From the NCBI GenBank assembly GCA_015179125.1, contig WHVA01000272.1:62001-126000 (forward strand): DNA of 64,000 bases. Direction: 5' to 3'. Below the pieces are notes generated by a model, which saw nothing but the letters and a program-made list of their open reading frames with translations, made no database searches and was not told the DNA's origin. Shown here piece after piece: positions 22,397 to 31,677 of this stretch. This DNA is from Gautieria morchelliformis (taxonomy: Eukaryota; Basidiomycota; Agaricomycetes; Gomphales; Gomphaceae). A program made the position numbers and the translations under genes. Position 1 is the stretch's first letter; each line of letters starts with the position of its first letter.

Positions 22397-22611
22397 TGTA
22401 AATAACCTGTGTATCTATGTGTACCATAGTTATTACCTAATCCCAGTGGGCCCCTTAGGGACCCACTGTATAGTTTATGCGTGGGAACCGGCCAGCGGTC
22501 CCCATCGCATCTTACTCTTACCTGTCACTACGTAGCATTCAGAATACCACTCATTGGTCAAGTTCTGTAGTGCCCTTGTGATACAAGGTCATAAGATCGA
22601 CATCCTTTACA
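22397..22611 (+). repeat. Beta 5' LTR
   Basis: 215 bp with palindromic ends TGTAAA..TTTACA. The first 152 bp match 29137-29288. It is preceded by reversed LTR T sequence, so beta sits in that repeat. Confidence 0.93.
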
Positions 22612-22947
22612 CCTTTTTGAACTATCCTGTGGTTGATCGCCACGCGACCAACCGATAGTGGATTCGAAGCAATCTTGAAAAAGATCGCTGCGTCGACGAC
22701 TAAACATCGTTGAGACCCTCCAGTAGACCCTCTACTGTCGGCTGCAAGCATGATGATTCCACGCAGTCGAAGATGGACATGAGCGACGAGCTCGAGGTCC
22801 ACGCCCCAGGCGCAGCCCAGTGACACGACGGCTGACGCTACCCTGGACCAAGAGTCCAGGACGATAGAAGACGGAGAGATCGTAGACCTCACCGCCCTCG
22901 TCCCCTCAGTAGAGGATGAGGAAAACCCTGACCACGCCGAGGAAGAG

Positions 22948-25851
22948 ATGACGCCGGGCAACGAGCCGGCGCCACCCCCCCATTCCTCTTTGCCCAGAGA
23001 CAAAGGAAAGGGCAGAGAAGTCTCGCCGTCGTCAGACGGTAGAGCAACAATGTCAAGGCGGGCACAAAGCCACGACTCAAACCAACGCTCACGAAGTAGA
23101 GCGACAACGATCGTCCCTGAAGGAGGACGACGGCAAAAAAGACGAGCCCCAGATGATGGTCAGGACTCAGAATACTCGAGCTCAAGTCGCAAGGGCTCGA
23201 GGGCTCACGCCATCAACCACAAGACGGCAGAGGCCCTGAACAAACAGGTGCAGGCCGCGCTGCACCGAAGCATGCTGACGCACCACAAGCACAATCAGCT
23301 GGCATCGCAGCTTGACAACGCCGCCGCCGCCCTAATAGCAATCGGCAAGGAACTCCACCAGGCGGAGGAGATCAGGCTGCAAGATGCAACCACGCTGGAG
23401 GACGTCCAGAAAGCCCTCCGCCCATGCGGGGAACGTGACGCAACTCGTCCGAGCTCGCGACAGTCCGCAGCCAACGAACGCAGTCGCGACGGGGAAGACC
23501 CGTGCCGAAAGGAGCGGGACAAGCAGCGAATGCCGCTGCCAGCTGTCCCGGTCGAACAGGACGTAAGGTTCGGGAACAAACCTCAAGAGCAACCGGCTGC
23601 CCCAACGGACAGCCGTAAAACGATCCAACAGATCATTAGGGAGCAGGTCGCCTCAGAGCCTGACTCTGAAACGACGACCAAGAGCTTAGAGCTCGAGGTC
23701 GCACACTGGCAGCGTAAAGAAGCCGCAGCCGCGTGCCGCCACACATGGGCACTCGAGCTACTAGCGAAGAACACCGAAGAGACAGTGGCCCACAGCCACA
23801 CCACACAGCTGCCCGACGAGCAGCTCATGCAAGCCGTACAGGACGCACAGCAGGCGTGCGCAGCCTACAACAGCAGGCTGCAGATCCGCAACGCGGGATT
23901 GACCGGGGACACCAGGCACAAAATGCCCCCGGAACCGAGAGCACAAAATGCTCTCGATCCCGAGCCCGATCCAGGCCCGGGGCCCATCAGGGCATATAAC
24001 AGCCTCCCCCACGTGGCGTTGCAACCGCGCGAGCGATCCATGGCCCCAATGGAAGGCCAGGGAATCCCTGACCAGGCCGACGTCGTACCAATGGAGCCGT
24101 ACGACGGGATCACACGGATGATCCGCGTGGCATTAGCAGATGCTGCAGACACAGACCCGGAGAAGTCTGTGCTAGCGAAAGCTGGCGTAAAATTGGCTCA
24201 CCCCGAGCCATATGCTGGGGGATCTGACCTCGAAGAGTTTGAAATCTTCGTGGCAGCCATCCTACAATGGCTGAAAATGAATTGCCTCCTAGGGCCAACC
24301 AGCATCGACATGCAGGTCGGCTATGTGGGCACTCGCCTCACCAGCGAAGCCCAGGAGTGGTTCCTTCGAAACGTTGAACACTTCGATCGCCAGGTCCGCA
24401 GCTGGACGCTGGAAACAGTGATGCAAGGCCTTCAAAAAAGGTTCCTGCACACACTGACATACCATCACGCATCGAATAAGTTCGACGCGGTCATGCAGGG
24501 CATGAAAACCGTTCAGGAAATGCTGAACGAGCTCACGAAATACGCGGCACGTATGATACAGCCGCCAGACGATTACACGTTCCGGAGACGGTTCGTATCG
24601 GCACTGCGCGAAATGCTGCGCAACGAGGTCCTCAAAAAGGGCTATAATGCCAAGAGCAGCTCAATAGAGCAACTCTTCGAGACGGCCCGGATGATTGAGG
24701 AGGCATCCCGATACAACATGGGGATGCGCCGTGCAGAAAGCGCTGCCTGGCTCACAGGGAGCAAGCTGTTGACACAAATGGGCCTGACCAGGCCCAGCCT
24801 GTTCGCAAGAAGCAGAACAGGACAATGGCTAACGCCCTCACGCCCAGCACAGGCTGGACGCCCGCCTGAAGCTAAACAGCCTCAAGTGTCAGGGTCGTCC
24901 CCACGACCTGCCCCACCAACGAAAGCGTTGGGCCGGCCTAACGATCGACCCAGCGGCAACCAAAGCAACACCACGTGCTTTGACGGCCAACCTGGCCACA
25001 AAAAGGCGGAATGCCCCCGGCTTAGAGCCAGTATAAGGACAGCAGCCGCGAGGCACGACGATGAGGCCGAGGATCTGGAGACGGATCTCGGTCAAAATTC
25101 TCTTCAACAGATTGATGAAGAGGGGGAGGGTGATACCCAACCCAACGACACTCCGGACAACGGAGACGCGCCCGCTGAAGAGTGGGACCCCGAGCCGTCC
25201 CAATACTATGAATGGGACAAGGAGGTGGAAGACACCACCTACAGGTCCAGCATGATCAGATTCGCGCTGGAGGACGAAACCACCACGAAGGTCATGGCGG
25301 CACACATGTCAGTCACGCCAGGCAAGGTGGCCGAGCTGGTGTATCACCACCGAAGCAAACACAGGACGTGGCCAACGCGCCTGCGCAGTGAGAACCGTAC
25401 CCTATCAGGGTACTGGGAAATAAACGGCGTAAAAGCCCACTGCCTGCTAGATAGCGGCAGCGAAGGGGTACTGCTATCCCCCGAATTCACGCGAGCTACA
25501 GGGATGAAGACATTCTCCCTGGAGCAGCCAATTGCGCTGCAGCTAGCCTGCATAGGCAGCCATTCCACGATCAACTATGGAACGAACAGGACCATCAAAT
25601 TTGGTCGTGAGACATACAACGAATATTTCGACGTAGCGAACGTCGAATATTACAACACTATCTTAGGGACACCGTTCCTAAGGAGATTCAGTATAACCCT
25701 GGACTTCTCAAGCCCAGGGACGATCCGCAAGGGGAATGAAGTGATCCCCACGGGCAAGGAATCGTTCGACGACGATGGATCGACGAACGAGGACAAGGGG
25801 CCACGGGTGAGCAGGATCACCCGGGCACCGAAGCCTAATCTGGCTCATTGA
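22948..25851 (+). CDS. Beta: Gag and aspartic protease (967 codons)
   Basis: Would form the virus-like particle and process the polyprotein. The frame is open upstream to about 22781, so the ATG at 22948 may not be the real start. The N-terminal ~380 residues are charged, rich in Ser/Arg and partly coiled-coil-like (VQAALHRSMLTHHKHNQLAS). The retrotransposon Gag core follows (PYAGGSDLEEFEIFV, VGYVGTRLTSEAQEWFLRN, LQKRFLHTLTYHH, residues about 420-580). The zinc knuckle at about 24976-25014 reads CFD-GQPGHKKAEC: one codon with the second cysteine is missing compared with alpha. An acidic linker leads to the protease, GYWEINGVKAHCLLDSGSEG, with the DSG active site near 25450. It ends at a TGA (25849-25851) that probably replaces CGA; RT lies beyond in the same frame. 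Confidence 0.9.
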   Translation: MTPGNEPAPPPHSSLPRDKGKGREVSPSSDGRATMSRRAQSHDSNQRSRSRATTIVPEGGRRQKRRAPDDGQDSEYSSSSRKGSRAHAINHKTAEALNKQVQAALHRSMLTHHKHNQLASQLDNAAAALIAIGKELHQAEEIRLQDATTLEDVQKALRPCGERDATRPSSRQSAANERSRDGEDPCRKERDKQRMPLPAVPVEQDVRFGNKPQEQPAAPTDSRKTIQQIIREQVASEPDSETTTKSLELEVAHWQRKEAAAACRHTWALELLAKNTEETVAHSHTTQLPDEQLMQAVQDAQQACAAYNSRLQIRNAGLTGDTRHKMPPEPRAQNALDPEPDPGPGPIRAYNSLPHVALQPRERSMAPMEGQGIPDQADVVPMEPYDGITRMIRVALADAADTDPEKSVLAKAGVKLAHPEPYAGGSDLEEFEIFVAAILQWLKMNCLLGPTSIDMQVGYVGTRLTSEAQEWFLRNVEHFDRQVRSWTLETVMQGLQKRFLHTLTYHHASNKFDAVMQGMKTVQEMLNELTKYAARMIQPPDDYTFRRRFVSALREMLRNEVLKKGYNAKSSSIEQLFETARMIEEASRYNMGMRRAESAAWLTGSKLLTQMGLTRPSLFARSRTGQWLTPSRPAQAGRPPEAKQPQVSGSSPRPAPPTKALGRPNDRPSGNQSNTTCFDGQPGHKKAECPRLRASIRTAAARHDDEAEDLETDLGQNSLQQIDEEGEGDTQPNDTPDNGDAPAEEWDPEPSQYYEWDKEVEDTTYRSSMIRFALEDETTTKVMAAHMSVTPGKVAELVYHHRSKHRTWPTRLRSENRTLSGYWEINGVKAHCLLDSGSEGVLLSPEFTRATGMKTFSLEQPIALQLACIGSHSTINYGTNRTIKFGRETYNEYFDVANVEYYNTILGTPFLRRFSITLDFSSPGTIRKGNEVIPTGKESFDDDGSTNEDKGPRVSRITRAPKPNLAH

Positions 25852-27267
25852 AGCCAGGAGGATGAGTCGCGGGATGACTCGTCCTCGAACTCACCCTACA
25901 ACCATAGGGATAGGCGCTCTCACCTAACGGTGAAAGCAATGGGGAAGAGGAAAGCGGTTCCGCGCGCCGCGGGACCTAATAGATGCACACAGCGCCTAAT
26001 GGCTTCTAAGCCAACCACCACCATCATCCTCACGGATGATGACCTTCCTCGCCTCCGCGAGGAATGGATGGAACGAATCACTGACTTAGTCAGTGGAATT
26101 CCATTAGAACTCCCACCACTACGGGAGATCAACCATGAGATCAACCTCATCGATACCAACAAGCACATGCGGTATCGACTACCGAAATGCCCCGAACACT
26201 TCCGAGAGGAACTATCAGCTAAGATAGAACGATACACCACTGCAAAGTGGTGGATTCCGGCAGGTGCGCAGCAGGCAGTGCCCATGCTGTGTGTGCCGAA
26301 GAAGAACGGTACATTGCGAACCATCTTCGATCTGCGCCAGCAGAATGAGAACACGGTGAAGGACGTCACGCCCTTCCCGGATCAGGATATCATCCGCAGC
26401 AACATGGCTCGCTGTCGGTATCGAACAAAACTCAATATGTCAGAAGCATACGAGCAGATCCGGATCCATCCGGATCACGTAGCAAAGACTGCCTTTGCCA
26501 CGATCCTTGGCACATTCAGGAGCCAGGTGATACAGATGGGAGACTGTAACGCCCCATCAACATTCCAACGGCTGATGACAGCCATTTTCCGCGACTGCAT
26601 AGGTCGCTTCGTCCATGTATACATGGACGACATCTTCATATTCTCGCTCTCAATACAAGAGCATGAAGAGCACCTCTACATCGTCTTTGACAGACTGAGG
26701 AAGAATCACCTTTTTCTGAGCAAGAAAAAGGTGGACCTCTATTCCATCTGAATGGAGTGTCTCGGCCATATCATCAATGGCCGAGGGGTACATGCCGACG
26801 AGGACAAGATGCAACGCATCCGCGAGTGGCGCAGGCCATGGACGTTCAACGACGTCCAGCGTTTCCTCGGGCTGGTACAGTATCTGGCACACTACATGCC
26901 AGATGTTAGCATATATACCACCCCACTATCGGGCTGTGCACATAATAACTGTCCATTCGAATGGACGCCACTACTAGACAAATGCTGGCAAAGCATTAAG
27001 GCGTTGGCCTGTAAGGCCCCGATCCTGCATCCAGTAGACGCCAGGTGCCCAGAGCCGATCTGGGTGATCACCGACGGATCAAAAGCCGGCGTCGGTGCAG
27101 TCTATGGCCAAGGTCCGGACTGGAGAACTTGTCGACCGGCCGGCTTCTTGTCAAAGAAGTTCAGCGTTGCGCAGCAACACTACCGGACTCACGAGCACGA
27201 GACAATCGCGGTGCTCGAGGCTCTCATGAAATGGGAGGACAAACTGCTGGGATGAAGGTTCACCCTT
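25852..27267 (+). pseudogene. Beta: reverse transcriptase and partial RNase H
   Basis: Ty3/Gypsy reverse transcriptase continuing the Gag-protease frame. It reads REEWMERITDLVSGIPLEL, REELSAKIERY, VPKKNGTLRTIFDLRQQN, KLNMSEAYEQIRIHPDH, GTFRSQVIQMGDCNAPSTFQ and the intact catalytic YMDDIFIF (26620-26643). After a TGA at 26749 come MECLGHIINGRGVHADEDK, VQRFLGLVQYLAHYMPDV and RNase H (WVITDGSKAGVGAVYG, QHYRTHEHETIAVLEALM). A second TGA lies at 27253. Sequence then passes directly from RFTL of RNase H into the third ORF (DQEHWMIMGWEDAL), so the rest of RNase H, all of integrase and the chromodomain are gone. Both stops fit CGA-to-TGA. Confidence 0.9.
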
Positions 27268-29103
27268 GACCAGGAGCACTGGATGATCATGGGATGGGAG
27301 GACGCCCTCACCATCGTCCACCCGGACAATTGCGCAACATGCGCGGACTACGCCGCGCACTTAAGGGCCGCGACAGGCACCCGCAAGGTCAAGTTGCAGG
27401 ATGAAGACATCGGCGACACCGTCGATGCAGCCTGGGGATGGCTCCCAAGGGGCATCGCGCGTGATGTGCAAGAAGAGCCCCTCCGGGACATCCACGACCT
27501 TAAGAAAGAGGTCAAGGAGTTGGAACGCGCGGTCGAAGACCACGACGATGCGCTCGCAACCGAGCGCACCAGGATCAAGGAACTGGAGCAACAGCTAAGC
27601 GCAGCCCAGCTCCAGGTTACCCTGGCCCACGTTGCCTCAAAAAGGCCGCGACATGACCCGGCTATGGACCCAGTGGCCGGGCCATCATCACTTCATGCGA
27701 CGGTGCCGACCCCGACAACGACAACGACGGAAGGGCATAGCGCGCCTTCCGACTCTGCGTATGGCATCCCAGATGGATGGGAGTCAGACTCGTCCGTCTG
27801 GAAGACGTACGACCCGGAAAGGGCACAGCGGCTGGCAGAGCAGCCAAAGAAAAAGTGCAAGAAAGTGCGCAGCACCCCCAACACCATCAATGGGCTAGCC
27901 ATTGTGAGGGAAAGCGCAATTAGTGCTTACCTAGCAGTGTCATCGTCGCACACTGTCAACGACCTCACCCTTCAATGGCGGATAGCGCAGGTCGAGGCCC
28001 AGTACATCAGGCCTGGCGTGGCCCTGCCTCCACCGGCGGGGACAGTTCACCCTCCCTACCCAGGGGAGGGGACGCTCATCCCACTCGGAGATCCATCGAT
28101 CTCCGAGACAGGCCTCCTACCACGGCCATTAGGAAAGGCCCAACAGCGTCGTACTCAATGGTACGACGTCTGCCCGCTCGACGACCCACGCTTCGTTGAA
28201 CTCATAGCACGGGCAAAAGAAACGCCACAGATAGTGCATACGCGCGAGATGATCAGCGTATTCAAACGCATCGAGCGCGAACAACGTGCTCGAAATCCCA
28301 AAAGGGATTGTCTCGTGATAGCGGGCGGTACCCCGCACGATATCGCGGCCATCCTGAAGGGTTGGATACACAACCCTGAAGGGATCCCATCCGCCATCCA
28401 TGACAACGCGGATGGCACCTTCAACATAGACGACATGGACGTCTGGATGTGGTTGAAGGCCCTTGCGCCCTGGGTCAAAGGGGTCACATCACCTCTCAGG
28501 GCGAGGCTACTCGACCTATTCGGCTCGACAGACCAATGGTCGAGCTTCGTCAACGCCAGGGAAGTGCTGACGCCTCAGAGCACCACCCTGCGGCTCTCCA
28601 TCACGGGCCCATTCCCTGTGGAGGGCCGAGCCGGCCCCGACATCCCCCTCGCCGAGATCGCGAGATGGTTGGCCTGCTACGCGGGGGTCACTCGCGAGCG
28701 AGTGACACGCATTGAATATTATGTTCAACGCAGCATCACCGGCGTGGCATTCAGTGCCGCCGCCTGCAAGGGCCAACAAAAGGTCATCAAGACCAGCCAT
28801 GTGAGGGCGGCGGTGCCGTGACCCCTCACTCACGCTCAGCTCGACCAAGAGCTGGTGCGCTTCCGGCCCCCTCCTCAGACTGAGGACCCGGCCGTTGAGG
28901 CCATGCTCCGTGAGGACGCTGGCCCCATCACCCAAGCGGATACCGCCGCTAGTGGTGAGGCCGACCAGCCTCACCCAATCACCACCATTGACGCGGAGGT
29001 GCCCCCGGAGGAGTCATGCGCTCCACCGGCCCCGTACGATGACGACGTCATCGTATCGGCCACTCTAGAGGACTCCCTCATGGATGACCTCTATGAGTCG
29101 TAG
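27268..29103 (+). CDS. Beta: third ORF (ORF3) of G3 Gypsy elements, N-terminus lost
   Basis: About 610 codons of a protein with no domain I recognise. Features in order: HWMIMGWEDALTIVHPDNC with ATCADYAAHL (HxDxCxxC), a charged coiled-coil-like helix (LKKEVKELERAVEDHDDALA, about 27505-27565), and a Ser/Thr-rich linker with PVAGPSS. Next are GIPDGWESDSSVWKTYDPE, KKKCKKVRSTPNTINGLAI, AYLAVSSSHTVNDLTLQW and AQYIRPGVALPPP. Then come WYDVCPLDDPRFVELIARAK, LVIAGGTPHDIAAILKGW and WMWLKALAPWVKGV. LLDLFGSTDQW and LAEIARWLACYAGVTRERV follow. A TGA at 28819 precedes a ~90-residue acidic/proline-rich tail ending DDLYES. The missing N-terminus can be seen in gamma (MDVDLSTS) and delta. It sits between Pol and the purine tract. 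It might be a second Gag-like, envelope-position or regulatory protein; nothing in the sequence decides this. Confidence 0.8.
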
Positions 29104-29136
29104 TTGACCCCTATAGTTGTCTATAGAGGGGGAGGG

Positions 29137-29288
29137 TGTAAATAACCTGTGTATCTACATGTACCATAGTTATTACCTAATCCCAGTGGGCCCCTTAGGG
29201 ACCCACTGTATAGTTTATGCGTGGGAACTGGCCAGCGGTCCCCATCACATCTTACTCTTACCTGTCACTACATAGCATTCAGAATACC
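29137..29288 (+). repeat. Beta 3' LTR, truncated
   Basis: The first 152 bp of the G3 LTR, directly after the purine tract. It ends at CAGAATACC, where ~40 bp of reversed LTR T sequence begin. Confidence 0.92.
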
Positions 29289-29330
29289 TAGGAAAGAGGC
29301 CATCTGGAGTCAGGGTTGGATAGGGGGTGT
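29289..29330 (-). repeat. Splinter of LTR family T
   Basis: The reverse complement reads CCCCTATCCAACCCTGACTC and AGATGGCCTCTTTCCTA. It matches 39336-39374 inside the T LTR with one clear mismatch. It lies between the beta LTR and Copia 2. Confidence 0.7.
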
Positions 29331-30269
29331 GATGCCATTAATAGTAGAATTTTCTTCAGTGTACGTTGAAAAACAATGGCGGTCTCGGGCTATATGCGTG
29401 GTTGCGGCCGAGTCAGCAAGCCAATCTGACGTTGAGATGGAGATAAGAACTGCGTCATCAGCGGTGAATGCAAAATCATTTCCTTCCGTTTGTTGGGCAG
29501 TGTCACTATCTTTTGACTTATACCATGTTGGTGCTTGTCCTTCTTTCCCTCCTCCCTTTGCCCAACAATCCTTTATGTAGTGACCCTTCTTGCCACAATT
29601 GCGGCACTTGCCTTTCGTGGCGCCAGATTCATCGTGTGACTGACTTCTGAGTGCTGTTTGCCGGGCCGACCCTTCTTGCCGTGCCCGATCTTCGTCCAGG
29701 ATTCTGGCTATCAGGATGTCCGACGAAATTGTAGTGCCGCCGGCGTTAACCGCAGTAATGAATGAAGACCAAGAGTCCGGGAGTGAGGTGAGTAATGTAT
29801 TAGAGAAATCGTCATCTGTGATTAATTGGCCGCGGGCACACAGTTCCTGGCTGAGTCCCTGGAGTTTTCGAATATGTTCTTCCATGTTGGCTCCCTCTTC
29901 TGCGAGGGTACGGAAGAAGTTGCGGCGGAGGTTAATGATTCCGACCGCACCTTTGTATTTCCTGTAATCTAATCCAGATAGCGTGACTCCCCATGAATTG
30001 ATCAACGTAAACGAGGTGTTCATCGGATATACGTAAACAGATCTCTTTCTCACCTTCTTGTCTTTTTTCTTCCAATCGGTGATCGCCTGTCCTTCTGCCG
30101 ATGTTATGTTGTCTGTGTCCGCCGCTGTAGGCTCGACATCGGTGCCGACTGTGATACCCCAAAGGTCTTGGTCATCGAGAATCCATTCGAGGCACCGGCA
30201 CCATGCGGTGTAGTTGTCCCCATTCAGGGGATCGATCTTGTACATACTATTGGTGTTGGCAAGGGACAT
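29331..30269 (-). pseudogene. Copia 2 gag and protease start
   Basis: The ATG at 30267-30269 opens MSLANTNSMYKIDPLNGDNY, the normal start of this Gag family. A double frameshift alters residues ~82-110 (RSVYVYPMNTSF), where Copia 1 has EICLRVADEQL, and then the proper frame returns at KGAVGIINLRRNFFRTL. LLTSLPDSWSSFITAV, LDEDRA and an intact knuckle CRNCGKKGHYIKDC (29580-29621) follow. The protease begins SDWLADSAATTHIARDRH, with arginine where Copia 1 has its stop. Truncated after this. Confidence 0.9.
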
Positions 30270-30330
30270 TGTAGGTCGGTTATTGCTGATATGGAAAGAT
30301 TGTTTTTGATTAGATATTTAGTTACGGCCA

Positions 30331-30342
30331 GGGCCCATAACC
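30331..30342 (-). promoter_or_regulatory. Copia 2 primer-binding site (half-tRNA iMet)
   Basis: The minus strand reads GGTTATGGGCCC, identical to Copia 1 and complementary to the initiator tRNA-Met anticodon arm. It directly adjoins the LTR. Confidence 0.82.
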
Positions 30343-30652
30343 TATAGGTCGAAGGTGCTTACAAATAAGATGTGAGGAAGTCTGTTGTTTCGATGATCTA
30401 TAGTAATGCTAGGTCGAAGATGCTTACAAATAAGATGTATGTGAGGAAGTCTGTTGTTTCGATGATCTATAGTATGCCGTCTTAAGTACAAAAATGCTAC
30501 TCTAATTATAACATGTCCTTTTGTCCAGCAAAGTACAAGGAGCTCATTGTACTTTGCTGCACTCCTTTTTCTATCCCATACCTTTGACTCCTTGTGCCTC
30601 GTACGCATCATCATCTTATGTCAGCACGCCGGAAGTGCCGTTTCACTCAACA
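30343..30652 (-). repeat. Copia 2 5' LTR with internal tandem duplication
   Basis: About 310 bp. On the minus strand it starts TGTTGAGTG and ends ACCTATA, where CTACA would be expected; one G-to-A change explains this. A ~66-bp unit (AGGTCGAAGGTGCTTACAAA...) is duplicated at 30346-30410 and 30411-30479, the second with a 4-bp insertion. It abuts repeat R7 copy 3. Confidence 0.75.
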
Positions 30653-31337
30653 GAAACAACCTTTTCCTCATAATTGTCAGTCGACCACTTGCAATCGGAT
30701 GTCAACGAACATGCTAATTTATGCGGGATGTCGCCGATTCCATGACTGCGTACTTATTCTTTGCCTTTGACGCTTACTCTGAAAGCTGTGATATATACAG
30801 AGCCCATAATGTGAAAAGGACGACTTGAAATTTCATAAAGTAAGATGTAACTGCGAAGGCTAGTGGTACGCGGTAAAGCCTGAGCAGCCAAGGCCAGTGG
30901 CGACAAGGACTAGCTTCAGCTTCAAATTGAAGTTTGGACTCCAAGAGATGGTCTTAAGGTGCCTCTAGCTTCCTTGCGAAGCACGTCGATAAGCAGGCGA
31001 GATGAGGGGCTGGACCCACACACGTCTACATTCAAACAAACTTCGACGTGGCCCAAGCGCCGGGAACTTGGACATAACAATATTTTGAATGGAAGAAGCA
31101 TGTCTCGTGTTGGGAATTAGGTAATCAGGCTTGGCGGCACTTCGGATGATGCTACAATACAGTTCGCTAGACAAGTGAACAGGAGAAAGCCCTGAAAATT
31201 CGCAGACTCTGCTGGTTTGTGACTTGTGCGAGTTATGGTGCCCTCGCCTAAAGATATTGATCATAGGTCGATGGTGCATGGAAACGGAGATAGTGCGAGA
31301 CTCCGCTGTGATAAGTGCATATGTCCAGAAGCGTCAG
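30653..31337 (+). repeat. Non-coding repeat R7, copy 3, left part
   Basis: Matches 12776-13475 closely, from CAACCTTTTCCTCATAATTG to GTCAG. The remainder of the repeat resumes at 33684 after the inserted LTR element. Confidence 0.9.
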
Positions 31338-31664
31338 TGTTATAAACTGGTATATGTTGCTTCATTTCTTTACTATGCCAGCGCCGCCTGTGTTGTGAAC
31401 CGGCACTTTCCCAGGACTATCCACATTAGGATACACCTATCTAGTTCCCACTCCGCGGTTCCCTGACCGAGCGCTCGCATATCAATCATTGTATAAGTAG
31501 GTAGCGCCATAGTTACAATGAATCTAATGGTTTTAGCCCTTCACTCCCATGAGGAGTCCGGTCGAGCGAGTTAACAGTGTCCTCGCTAGTGTCTATTCTC
31601 TTGCACGTTGCGCCTCGTGCTCCGCTTCATCTGTTTCTATATCCCTCCTTATCCCTCAATAACA
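31338..31664 (+). repeat. Left LTR of the non-autonomous element
   Basis: 327 bp, TGTTATAAACTGG to CCTCAATAACA. Confidence 0.95.
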
Positions 31665-31677
31665 GATTAAGAGTCTC
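31665..31677 (+). promoter_or_regulatory. Primer-binding site matching tRNA-Lys(CUU) anticodon arm
   Basis: GATT AAGAGTCTC lies directly after the left LTR. The first 11 bases are the complement of GACUCUUAAUC, the anticodon loop region of tRNA-Lys(CUU) that is conserved between yeast and human. No tRNA 3'-CCA-type site (TGG) is present. This suggests half-tRNA priming with lysine rather than initiator tRNA. Confidence 0.65.

Larger units (their letters stand above)
22397..29288 (+). mobile_element. G3 Gypsy element, copy beta (internally deleted)
   Basis: The best-preserved G3 copy. Order: 5' LTR 22397-22611, leader, Gag, protease, RT, start of RNase H, a deletion junction at about 27268, third ORF, purine tract AGAGGGGGAGGG (29125-29136) and a truncated 3' LTR 29137-29288. 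Everything from 22948 to 29103 is in one reading frame, interrupted only by TGA codons at 25849, 26749, 27253 and 28819. Integrase and chromodomain are absent. The two LTRs differ by five transitions over 152 bp. Confidence 0.92.
29331..30652 (-). mobile_element. Copia 2: 5' part of a second Copia element
   Basis: Upstream LTR (30343-30652), half-tRNA primer site (30331-30342), Gag and the start of protease. Everything downstream of DSAATTHIARDRHCF is missing where it meets the T splinter at ~29330. Related to Copia 1 in Gag but with a different LTR. Confidence 0.85.
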
